Position numbers and translations under genes: made by a program | Assembly: GCA_052145775.1 (NCBI GenBank) | Contig: JBKQNY010000150.1 | Coordinates: 1-21,307 of the forward strand | Source: CAVYPR01 sp052145775 | Lineage (GTDB): Bacteria; Actinomycetota; Acidimicrobiia; Acidimicrobiales; RAAP-2 | Length of the DNA: 21,307 nt | Reading direction: 5' to 3' | Shown here: piece by piece, positions 13,759 to 20,222 of the stretch | How the letters are laid out: each line of letters opens with the position of its first letter | Numbering within the stretch: position 1 is the first letter of the stretch | The notes under the pieces: model-generated | Told to the model about the DNA's origin: nothing | Seen by the model: only the letters and a program-made list of their open reading frames with translations | Databases searched by the model: none

Positions 13759-14709
13759 TCAGTGGGGCTGGCCGAGCTCTGACTCGAGCTGGGCCAGCTG
13801 GGCCAGTCGGCGCTCCAGGGACGGGTGGGTCGAGAACAGCGCGCTCAGCGACCAGTTGCTCGAGCCCTGCCCCTGGGTCGCCTGGTTCGTCACCGCGGCG
13901 GGGGTGAAGAAGAAGGTGTTGAACGGCTCGGCGCGGCGGAGGTCCTTGGTGGGGATGCGGCCCATCTCCCCGGTGATCTTCACCAGGGCCGAGGCCAGCA
14001 GGGAGGGGCGGCCGATGAGGATGGCCCCCGAGCGGTCGGCGGCCAGCTCGCGGTAGCGCGAGAGCGCCCGGGTGAGCAGGAAGCTCACCGCGTAGACGAC
14101 GATCGAGACCAGCATGATGAACATCTCGGCCACGATCAGCTGGGACCCTGTGCGGCTCCCGCCGCCCCGGCCCCCGAACAGGCCGGCGTAGAACATGACC
14201 CGGGTGAGCAGCCCGGCCAGCACCCCGAGCGAGCTGGCGATGGTCATGATGGCCACGTCGCGGTGGGCCACGTGTGACAGCTCGTGGGCCAGCACCGCCT
14301 CGACCTCGGGCTCGTCGAGCCGGCGGAGCAGGCCGGAGGTGGCGCAGACCACGGCGGCCTTGGGGCTGCGGCCGGTGGCGAAGGCGTTGGGGATGTCGGT
14401 GTCGGCGATGGCCACCCGCGGCTTGGGCATGTCGGCCAGGGCGCAGAGCCGGTCGATGGCCCCGTGGAGCTCGGGGGCCTGCTCGGGGGTGACGATGTGA
14501 CCGTGCATGCCCCACAGGGCGATCCGGTCCGAGAACCAGTACTGGCAGAACAGCAGGCCGCCGAGGATCACGACGATGAAGATCAGGCTGTGCAGGACGG
14601 CCCAGAGGATGGCGGCGAAGACCCCGTAGAGGATGACCAGGAACAGCCCGGTCATGAACATCCGCCAGGACAGGGAGCGGTCGTTCGGGATGTTGCGGGC
14701 GATGGACAT
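13759..14709 (-). CDS. htpX: Zinc metalloprotease HtpX
   Basis: 316 residues, M48 family. Two N-terminal membrane segments (~16-37 and ~39-58) are followed by the protease domain. Zinc ligands are in HELSH (142-146), with E221 of YRELAADRSG as the third ligand. IADTDIPNAFATGRSPKAAV (101-120) is the classic HtpX substrate-cleft strand. Two further hydrophobic segments (~150-175 and ~190-213) anchor it. HtpX degrades misfolded membrane proteins at the cytoplasmic face. The start overlaps the pspA stop (TGATG), so it is coupled to pspA, and pspAB follows after 15 bp. The C-terminal THPSLERRLAQLAQL is normal for the family. Confidence 0.95.
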   Translation of the reverse strand: MSIARNIPNDRSLSWRMFMTGLFLVILYGVFAAILWAVLHSLIFIVVILGGLLFCQYWFSDRIALWGMHGHIVTPEQAPELHGAIDRLCALADMPKPRVAIADTDIPNAFATGRSPKAAVVCATSGLLRRLDEPEVEAVLAHELSHVAHRDVAIMTIASSLGVLAGLLTRVMFYAGLFGGRGGGSRTGSQLIVAEMFIMLVSIVVYAVSFLLTRALSRYRELAADRSGAILIGRPSLLASALVKITGEMGRIPTKDLRRAEPFNTFFFTPAAVTNQATQGQGSSNWSLSALFSTHPSLERRLAQLAQLESELGQPH

Positions 14710-15539
14710 CAGGAGCCGGTCCCCTGGTCGCCGGCGGCGGTGCCGGGCTCGGAGGCCGCCGTCTGGGGCTCGGCCGCCGTCGGCTCGACGTCGATCACCT
14801 TGTCCTCGGCCGGGGCGGACAGCTCGCCGGCCGGGCCCGAGGTGGCCAGCTCGGCCTTGAGCGCCGCCAGGTCGTTCTCGACCTGGGCGCTGCCCGAGAC
14901 CTTGTCCAACTGGGCCTGGATGTCGTCGACGGGCATGTCGAGGTTGGTGAGGGCCCCCGAGGCCAGCAGCTCGTCGATGGCCCCGGCCCGGGCCTGCATG
15001 GAGGAGATCTTGTCCTGGGCCCGCTGCATGGTGGCGCCGGCGTCGCCCATCGAGGTCGAGATGCCCGAGACGGCCTCGCCCACCTTGGTCTGGGCCTCGG
15101 CCGCGGTGTAGCTGGCCTTGAGCGTCTCCTTGCGGGTCCGAAACTGCTCGACCTGGGCCTGGAGCCGCTGGGAGGTCTGGACCAGCTTGTCCTCCTGCTC
15201 GCTCACCTGGTCGTGCTGGACCTTGAGGTCGGCCAGCTGCTCGCCCAGCGCGGCGCGGCGCGAGAGCGCCTCGCGGGCCAGGTCCTCGTTGCCCTGGGCC
15301 AGCGCGGCCTTGGCCTGCTCCTGGAGCTTGTCGGCCTGCTTCTGGAGCTGGCTCGCCTGGAGCTCGATCCTCTTGCGGGCGGTGGCCACGTCGGCCACGC
15401 TCCGCTTCACCTTCTGGAGGCTGTCGAGCTGCTGCTCGTAGGAGAGGTCAAGGCTCTCGCGAGGGTCCTCGTGCTTGTCGAGCACCTTGTTGGCCTTGGC
15501 CCGGAAGATGTTCTTCGTTCGTTGCCAAATGCCTGGCAC
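14709..15539 (-). CDS. pspA: PspA/IM30-family envelope-stress protein
   Basis: 276 residues. The GTG start at 15539 is supported by GGAGGA on the minus strand (15553-15548) 8 nt upstream; the frame extends further but without family similarity. The N-terminal amphipathic helix (IWQRTKNIFRAKANKVLDKH) is followed by DPRESLDLSYEQQLDSLQKV and a long coiled coil (~35-205) rich in Q, K, E and A, as in PspA/Vipp1 (ESCRT-III-like) membrane-repair proteins. The last ~60 residues are acidic, low-complexity and rich in A, E, P and T, an extension absent from E. coli PspA. PspA binds stressed inner membrane and limits proton leakage. Heads the pspA-htpX-pspAB operon; no PspF-type enhancer-binding regulator is visible here. 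Confidence 0.93.
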   Translation of the reverse strand: MPGIWQRTKNIFRAKANKVLDKHEDPRESLDLSYEQQLDSLQKVKRSVADVATARKRIELQASQLQKQADKLQEQAKAALAQGNEDLAREALSRRAALGEQLADLKVQHDQVSEQEDKLVQTSQRLQAQVEQFRTRKETLKASYTAAEAQTKVGEAVSGISTSMGDAGATMQRAQDKISSMQARAGAIDELLASGALTNLDMPVDDIQAQLDKVSGSAQVENDLAALKAELATSGPAGELSAPAEDKVIDVEPTAAEPQTAASEPGTAAGDQGTGS

Positions 15540-15578
15540 GGCGTCTGTCCTCCGATCGGCGGCGGCCCGCCTCCCGCG

Positions 15579-15584
15579 AGCATA
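15579..15584 (-). promoter_or_regulatory. Putative -10 box of the pspA operon
   Basis: Minus-strand TATGCT gives a start near 15572 and a leader of about 33 nt containing the GGAGGA ribosome site. No -35 hexamer is recognisable; its place is occupied by the inverted repeat at 15585-15620. Confidence 0.45.
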
Positions 15585-15620
15585 CGGCCGGGGCGGGGGC
15601 GGCGGGGCACGCCCCGGCCG
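15585..15620. repeat. Perfect 11-bp inverted repeat between pspA and mca
   Basis: CGGCCGGGGCG (15585-15595) and its exact reverse complement CGCCCCGGCCG (15610-15620) flank a 14-bp G-rich spacer. It begins right next to the pspA -10 box and ends 8 bp before the mca -10 box, so it could be an operator for both divergent genes or a structured element. Confidence 0.7.
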
Positions 15621-15628
15621 GCCACCAC

Positions 15629-15634
15629 TACTCT
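15629..15634 (+). promoter_or_regulatory. Putative -10 box of leaderless mca transcript
   Basis: TACTCT ends 7 nt before the ATG at 15642, with no Shine-Dalgarno sequence between. Confidence 0.5.
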
Positions 15635-15641
15635 CCAGCCG

Positions 15642-16496
15642 ATGGCCGAGACCCGCTGCCTGCTGACCGTCCACGCCCACCCCGACGACGAGGCCTCCAA
15701 GGGCGCCGGCACGGTGGCCCGCTACCACGCCGACGGCGTCCACACGGTGCTGGTGTGCTGCACCGGGGGCGAGGAGGGCGAGATCCTCAACCCGGCTCTC
15801 GATACCCCCGAGGTGCACGGCCGGCTGGCCGAGATCCGCCGACAGGAGCTCGACGCCGCGGCGGAGATCATCGGCTACGACGAGGTGGTGCTCCTCGGCT
15901 ACCACGACTCAGGCATGCCCGGCTCCGAGGCCAACGCCCGGCCGGAGGCCTTCGCCAACGCCCCGCTGGACGAGGCCGTCGGCCGTCTGGTGGAGGTCAT
16001 CCGCCGGACCCGGCCAGAGGTGCTGGTCACCTACCCCGAGGTCCAGGACGAGTACCCCCACCCCGACCACCTGCGGGTCCACGAGATCACCATGGCGGCG
16101 TGGTTGGCGGCGGGGGACCCCGACCGCTTCCCCGAGGCGGGGGTGCCCCACTCCCCCTCGAAGCTCTACTACACGGTCTTCCCCAGGAAGCGCATGCGCG
16201 CCGTGCACGAGAAATTCCTCGAGCTCGGGCTGGAGTCGCCGTTCGACGACAGGTGGCTCGAGCGCTTCCGGCGCGAGGAGCCGGTCACCACGTCGGTGGA
16301 CGTGACCGGCTTCGACGTGCGGGGCGAGGCACTGCGGGCCCACGCCACCCAGGTCGACCCGAACTCGCCGTTCTGGTTCGGGCTGCCGCCGGAGATCCAG
16401 CGGACGCTCCACCCCTACGACGACTACTTCCTGGCGGCCAGCCGGATCGGGGGGACCGACGTGACCGAGGACGACCTCTTCTGCGGGATCGCCTGA
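15642..16496 (+). CDS. mca: Mycothiol S-conjugate amidase
   Basis: 284 residues, close to the mycobacterial enzyme. It is a PIG-L/LmbE zinc hydrolase that cleaves mycothiol S-conjugates into GlcN-Ins and mercapturic acids for export, detoxifying electrophiles in the cytosol. The zinc site is AHPDDE (12-17), with H13 and D16, plus H143 of HPDHLRVHE. Lysine after the motif (ASKGAGT, K20) favours Mca over the deacetylase MshB. Further Mca-like segments are VCCTGGEEGEILNP (38-51), LLGYHDSGMPGSE (84-96) and SKLYYTVFPRKRM (~177-189). It implies that the organism makes mycothiol. It is divergent from pspA and convergent with the ChbG-family gene, with 6 bp between the stops. Confidence 0.93.
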   Translation: MAETRCLLTVHAHPDDEASKGAGTVARYHADGVHTVLVCCTGGEEGEILNPALDTPEVHGRLAEIRRQELDAAAEIIGYDEVVLLGYHDSGMPGSEANARPEAFANAPLDEAVGRLVEVIRRTRPEVLVTYPEVQDEYPHPDHLRVHEITMAAWLAAGDPDRFPEAGVPHSPSKLYYTVFPRKRMRAVHEKFLELGLESPFDDRWLERFRREEPVTTSVDVTGFDVRGEALRAHATQVDPNSPFWFGLPPEIQRTLHPYDDYFLAASRIGGTDVTEDDLFCGIA

Positions 16497-16502
16497 GGAG
16501 GC

Positions 16503-17336
16503 TCAGCCGCTGCGGGCCAGCTCGCGCAGCGGCCGGAAGCCGAGCAGGGTGACGCCGGCCTCCTCCACCGACCGGCGCAGGTACCCGTCTTCGCAGACCA
16601 GCCGGTGGTCGTCGACCCGGGCCTCCCAGTCCGGGGCGATGGCCCGCAGCTCCGAGCTGTCGACGGCCGGGTGGACGTGCATCTCGGTCACCCCGGGCTT
16701 GAGGCGGCCCAGGTGCTGCTCGAACATCGACCGGGTGCCCACGCCGGGGACGAAGAGCAGCTCGTCGGTGAAGACCACGCCGGCCTCGGCGGCCACGTCG
16801 CGGGCCGGGAAGCCGAGGAGCTCCTCCATGCGGGGGCCGGACATGCGCAGGGGGAGGCGGAACTCGACGGCCATGTCCAGGTAGACGTCGAAGAACTCGG
16901 GGCGCAGCTGCAGGGTCCCCATGTGGGCGTCGATGTGGCTCACGTCGAACCCCCAGAGGATGGCCCGTTCGATCTGGGCCCGGCACTCCCGGCGGACCTC
17001 GTCGAGGTCGGCGTGCTCCCAGACGTCCTCCTGGGTCCGGGGGAAGCCCCCGTCGCCCCCCACCAGCGATGGGGCGTGGGTGATCGGGCCCCAGCGGTAG
17101 AGCTCCCACTCGGCGTTCACGGTGAGGTGCACGCCCACGTCCTCGCCGCGGTAGCGGGCGGCCGCCTCGCGGGCCCACGGGCAGGGGACCATCAGGGTGG
17201 CGCTGGTGACCAGGCCCGTGGTCAAGCAGTCGAAGACGCCGACGTTGGCCGAGTGGCAGAAGCCGAGGTCGTCGGCGTTGATGATCAGCAACCTGGCGTC
17301 GGCTGGGTACCCGAGCCGCTCGGCAAGCGTCGGCAT
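16503..17336 (-). CDS. ChbG/HpnK (YdjC)-family carbohydrate deacetylase
   Basis: 277 residues. Family markers are IINADDLGFCHSANVGVFDC (18-37), with the metal-binding aspartate in NADDLG, GVHLTVNAE (68-76) with H70, and SHIDAHMGT (133-141) with H134 and H138. These are the metal and catalytic residues of the YdjC fold, which removes acetyl groups from N-acetylglucosamine-containing substrates such as chitooligosaccharides. Its actinobacterial substrate is not known. No signal peptide is seen, suggesting a cytosolic role. It is 32 bp downstream of purE on the same strand, but TACCGT ending 7 nt before the ATG suggests its own leaderless promoter. It converges with mca, another GlcN-linked amide hydrolase. 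Confidence 0.88.
   Translation of the reverse strand: MPTLAERLGYPADARLLIINADDLGFCHSANVGVFDCLTTGLVTSATLMVPCPWAREAAARYRGEDVGVHLTVNAEWELYRWGPITHAPSLVGGDGGFPRTQEDVWEHADLDEVRRECRAQIERAILWGFDVSHIDAHMGTLQLRPEFFDVYLDMAVEFRLPLRMSGPRMEELLGFPARDVAAEAGVVFTDELLFVPGVGTRSMFEQHLGRLKPGVTEMHVHPAVDSSELRAIAPDWEARVDDHRLVCEDGYLRRSVEEAGVTLLGFRPLRELARSG
16506..16533. terminator. Inverted repeat at the mca/chbG convergent junction
   Basis: GCCGCTGCG (16506-16514) and CGCAGCGGC (16525-16533) form a perfect 9-bp stem with a 10-nt loop, starting 9 bp after the mca stop and lying in the last codons of the converging gene. A small CTGAG/CTCAG stem (16493-16506) abuts it. There is no U-tract; a role in ending either transcript is inference. 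Confidence 0.35.
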
Positions 17337-17343
17337 GGACCTG

Positions 17344-17349
17344 ACGGTA
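17344..17349 (-). promoter_or_regulatory. Putative -10 box of leaderless ChbG-family gene
   Basis: Minus-strand TACCGT ends 7 nt before the ATG at 17336; no Shine-Dalgarno is present. Confidence 0.45.
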
Positions 17350-17368
17350 GTGCCCCGGCAGCCGGCGC

Positions 17369-17866
17369 TCAGCCGGGCGGGGCCAGCCCCTCGTCCTGGG
17401 CCCGGGCCTGGTCGGCCAGCTCGCGCTGGTAGTCGGCCATGGCCTCGGCCAGGGCAGGGTCCGACAGCGAGAGGATGCGGGCGGCGAGGAGGCCGGCGTT
17501 GGCCGAGCCGTTGACGGCCACGGTGGCCACCGGGACGCCCCGGGGCATCTGGACCATCGAGAGCAGCGAGTCCAGCCCGTCGAGCCGGTCCAGGGCCACC
17601 GGGACGCCCACCACCGGGACGGTGGTGACCGACGCCAGCATCCCCGGCAGGTGGGCGGCGCCGCCCGCCCCGGCCACGATCACCTGCAACCCCCGGCCGG
17701 CCGCGGCGTGGCCGAAGGCCAGCATGTCGTCGGGCGTCCGGTGGGCGGAGACCACCTTGACCTCATGGGCGATCCGGAAGTGGGCCAGCACGTCCGCCGC
17801 CCCCTGCATGACGTGCAGGTCCGAGGAGCTCCCCATCACCACCGCCACCAGCGGTCGGGGGGTCAC
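17369..17866 (-). CDS. purE: N5-carboxyaminoimidazole ribonucleotide mutase
   Basis: 165 residues, class I PurE. It converts N5-CAIR, made by PurK, to CAIR in de novo purine synthesis. Motifs are VMGSSSDLHVM (10-20), VVSAHRTPDDM (38-48), VIVAGAGGAAHLPGMLAS (62-79), PVVGVPV (84-90) and LDSLLSMVQMPRGVPVATVAV (98-118). The GTG start at 17866 overlaps the purK stop by 4 bp (GTGA), so the pair is co-translated. The catalytic histidine is the one in SAHRTP. The C-terminal tail is of normal length. Confidence 0.95.
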   Translation of the reverse strand: MTPRPLVAVVMGSSSDLHVMQGAADVLAHFRIAHEVKVVSAHRTPDDMLAFGHAAAGRGLQVIVAGAGGAAHLPGMLASVTTVPVVGVPVALDRLDGLDSLLSMVQMPRGVPVATVAVNGSANAGLLAARILSLSDPALAEAMADYQRELADQARAQDEGLAPPG

Positions 17867-19065
17867 GACGGGCCTTCCCCGGGCACGGCGAGGCCGGCCG
17901 GGAGCGGGGTGCCGAGCGCCCGCGCCGCCGCCCAGGCCCGGTGCCGTACCTGCCCGGCGTCCTCCCCGCAGACCGTCACGTGCCCCAGTTTGCGTCCGGG
18001 ACGGGCCCTCTTGCCATAGAGGTGCACGTGGGCCCCCTCGACGGCGAGCGCCGCGGCCAGGGCGTCGGCCGGGTCGTTGCCGTCGTCGGCGCCGAAGACG
18101 TTGACGCTGGCGACGGCAGAAGCGGTCGGTGCGGTGGAGCCGAGCGGGAGGTCGAGGACGGCCCGCAGATGGTTCTCGAACTGAGAGGTGACCGCACCCT
18201 CGATGGTCCAGTGGCCGGTGTTGTGCGGCCGGGCGGCCACCTCGTTCACCACGAGGCCGTCGGCCGAGGAGAAGAGCTCCACCGCCAGCACCCCCACTGA
18301 GCCGGCCACCTCGGCCACCTCGACGGCCACCTGGGCCGCGGCCTTTGCCATCTTCGGGTCGAGCCCCCCGGGCACGAGCACCTCCCGGCACACCCCGTCG
18401 ACCTGGGCGGTCTCGACGACGGGCCACGTCCTCGTCTCCCCGCCGGGGCGGCGGGCCACCAGCACGGCCAGCTCGTGCTCGATGGCCACCAGCTCCTCGA
18501 CCAAGAGCGCGGTCCCGTCCGAGGCGGCCCGCCGGCACGTCTCGGCGGCCTCGACCGGCCCGGCGATCGTCCAGACCCCCTTGCCGTCGTATCCGCCCCT
18601 GACCGCCTTGGCGACGACCGGCCAACCGTGCTGGGCGGCGAAGGCCTCCACCGCCGCCGGGTCCGGGCGTTCGAGCACCCGGTAGGCCGGGACGGGGACC
18701 CCCGCCGCCGACAGCCGGGCGCGCATCTCGGCCTTGTCCACCGCCATCTTGAGGGTGGCGACGCCCGGGCGCACGGTGACCCCCTCGCGGACCAGCGCCT
18801 CGAGGATCCCCAGGTCGACCAGCTCGTGGTCGAAGGTCACCACCTCGCAGCGGTCGGCCAGCAGGCGCATGTCCTTGGGCGCGGAGGGGGTTCCGGTGAC
18901 CACCTCGTCGGCCGTGCCGGCCGCCGCATCGTCGGGGTGCTCGGCCAGGACCACGGTGCGGATGCCGAGGGCGCTGGCCGCCTCGCAGGCCATGCGGGCC
19001 AGCTGACCCGCGCCCACGATCCCGACCGACCGGCCGCCTCCGGTCACCTGGGTCGGTCGCGTCAC
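17863..19065 (-). CDS. purK: N5-carboxyaminoimidazole ribonucleotide synthase
   Basis: 400 residues, ATP-grasp fold. It uses ATP and bicarbonate to carboxylate AIR to N5-CAIR. The N-terminal VGIVGAGQLARMACEAASAL (14-33) is followed by VTFDHELVDLGILEAL (~74-89), KMAVDKAEMRARLSAAGVPV, the glycine-rich ATP loop VVAKAVRGGYDGKGVWTI, and NEVAARPHNTGHWTIEGAVT with the catalytic metal site. The usual TFEFE is TFDHE here, a mild variant. The GTG start at 19065 has no Shine-Dalgarno, but TAGTCT ends 7 nt upstream, suggesting a leaderless purK-purE transcript separate from the genes above. The gap to the preceding dsbA-like gene is 22 bp. Confidence 0.95.
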   Translation of the reverse strand: MTRPTQVTGGGRSVGIVGAGQLARMACEAASALGIRTVVLAEHPDDAAAGTADEVVTGTPSAPKDMRLLADRCEVVTFDHELVDLGILEALVREGVTVRPGVATLKMAVDKAEMRARLSAAGVPVPAYRVLERPDPAAVEAFAAQHGWPVVAKAVRGGYDGKGVWTIAGPVEAAETCRRAASDGTALLVEELVAIEHELAVLVARRPGGETRTWPVVETAQVDGVCREVLVPGGLDPKMAKAAAQVAVEVAEVAGSVGVLAVELFSSADGLVVNEVAARPHNTGHWTIEGAVTSQFENHLRAVLDLPLGSTAPTASAVASVNVFGADDGNDPADALAAALAVEGAHVHLYGKRARPGRKLGHVTVCGEDAGQVRHRAWAAARALGTPLPAGLAVPGEGPS

Positions 19066-19072
19066 GCCCGGG

Positions 19073-19078
19073 AGACTA
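19073..19078 (-). promoter_or_regulatory. Putative -10 box of leaderless purK-purE transcript
   Basis: Minus-strand TAGTCT ends 7 nt before the GTG at 19065. It sits in the 22-bp gap after the DsbA-fold gene; read-through from upstream also remains possible. Confidence 0.45.
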
Positions 19079-19087
19079 TCGGGACCC

Positions 19088-19693
19088 TCAGCGGGGGACC
19101 GAGGTGTGCTTGAACTCGTTCAGCTCGGGATGGTCGACGACAAGCGAGAGCACCCGGTCGATCGTCGACCGGGCCAGGTCGCCGTCACCCTCAGGACGGG
19201 ACATGAGCCGTACGAAGACGGCCCGGTCGCCGGTGACGAAAGTGGGCACGCCGAAGACCTGGTGGTCGGCGACCGACGCCTCGTGGGCCACCTGGACCGC
19301 CTTGAGCGGCCATCCGTCGGCGATCTCGGCGAAGACCCTGTCGGCGTCGACGCCGGCCCCCTCGAGGGCCCGGCGCACCACGTCGGGGTCCGACAGGTCG
19401 CCCCCCTGGTCATGGCGGGCGGCGAAGAGCGCCACGTGGGCCGCCCCGAACCGGTCGGCAAAACGGTCCCGCACGACGACTCCGGCCTGGAGGGCGAGCA
19501 GGCCCTTGGCCGGCCCGGGGTTCTCCCACACCGGGACCCCGCCCTCCTCGACGTGGTTCTGGACCAGGGAGAACGGGGTGAAGGTCACGTCCCAGCCGGC
19601 ACCTGCAGCAAGCCCGGCGACCAGGTGCTCGTGGGCGTTGCGGGCGAAGGGGCAGAGGTAGTCGAAGGTGACGGAGAAGGGGGGCGCGTCCAC
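19088..19693 (-). CDS. DsbA-family thioredoxin-fold protein with a single cysteine
   Basis: 201 residues. The N-terminal strand and active site FSVTFDYLCPFARNAHEHL (6-24) and the cis-proline region VFGVPTFVTG give the DsbA/FrnE/HCCA-isomerase fold. The usual CxxC is CPFA: C14 is present, the second cysteine is not, and I see no other cysteine in the chain. This points to a monothiol or thiol-adduct chemistry rather than disulfide exchange between two cysteines. Size and context recall the mycothiol-dependent Rv2466c group, whose members have CPWC, but assignment to it is only inference. No signal peptide is seen. The GTG start at 19693 lacks a Shine-Dalgarno and lies 7 bp after the PAP2 stop, so translation is probably coupled. 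Confidence 0.82.
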   Translation of the reverse strand: MDAPPFSVTFDYLCPFARNAHEHLVAGLAAGAGWDVTFTPFSLVQNHVEEGGVPVWENPGPAKGLLALQAGVVVRDRFADRFGAAHVALFAARHDQGGDLSDPDVVRRALEGAGVDADRVFAEIADGWPLKAVQVAHEASVADHQVFGVPTFVTGDRAVFVRLMSRPEGDGDLARSTIDRVLSLVVDHPELNEFKHTSVPR

Positions 19694-19700
19694 AGGAGGG

Positions 19701-20222
19701 TCAACGGCGGCTCGGGCGTTCCCATTCCCGGACCCGGTGCAGGACCAGCCCGAGCGCGGTGCCGATGGCCGCCCCGCCGACCACGTCGGTGGCGTGGTGG
19801 GCCCGGAGGTGGACCCGGCTGGCCGCCACGGCCAGGGCGAAGGCGAGGTAGGCCGAACGCTCGGCCCCCGAATCGGCCAGCGTCACCGCGGTGCAGAAGG
19901 CGGCCAGGGTGTGACCGCTGGGAAAGCTGCTGGAAGTGGGGGCGCGCACCGCCCCCACCTGGAGCGCCCCTTCGGGCCGCGCCCGTTGGACCGACCGTTT
20001 GACCGCGGCGTTGACGGCGAAGGACACGGTGCCGGCCAGGGCCAGGGAGCGGACGGAGCGGAGGCGGCCGGGCCCCCGGCGGCGCCCCTTGACGGCGGCC
20101 ACCGCGGCCCACGCCACCCCGTAGTCGGCCAGGTTGGAGACCACGACCGCCGCCGAATCGGCCACGGGGTTCCCGCGTAGCGGCTCGAACAGCGAGTCGA
20201 CCGCGTCGTCGAAGCCGCTCAC
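19701..20222 (-). CDS. PAP2-family phosphatase (membrane)
   Basis: 173 residues. The three phosphatase motifs are K-x6-RP (KRSVQRARP, 75-83), PSGH (101-104) and SR-x5-H-x3-D (135-146, with R136, H142 and D146), matching lipid phosphatases such as undecaprenyl-pyrophosphate or phosphatidate phosphatases. Hydrophobic segments are seen at ~24-45, ~58-74, ~103-120, ~125-136 and ~148-163, but the protein is short for a classic six-helix enzyme. The active site should face outside the cytoplasm. The likely substrate is a lipid phosphate; which one is not readable. The GTG start at 20222 overlaps the nuclease stop (GTGA), and the DsbA-fold gene follows after 7 bp. Confidence 0.9.
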   Translation of the reverse strand: MSGFDDAVDSLFEPLRGNPVADSAAVVVSNLADYGVAWAAVAAVKGRRRGPGRLRSVRSLALAGTVSFAVNAAVKRSVQRARPEGALQVGAVRAPTSSSFPSGHTLAAFCTAVTLADSGAERSAYLAFALAVAASRVHLRAHHATDVVGGAAIGTALGLVLHRVREWERPSRR

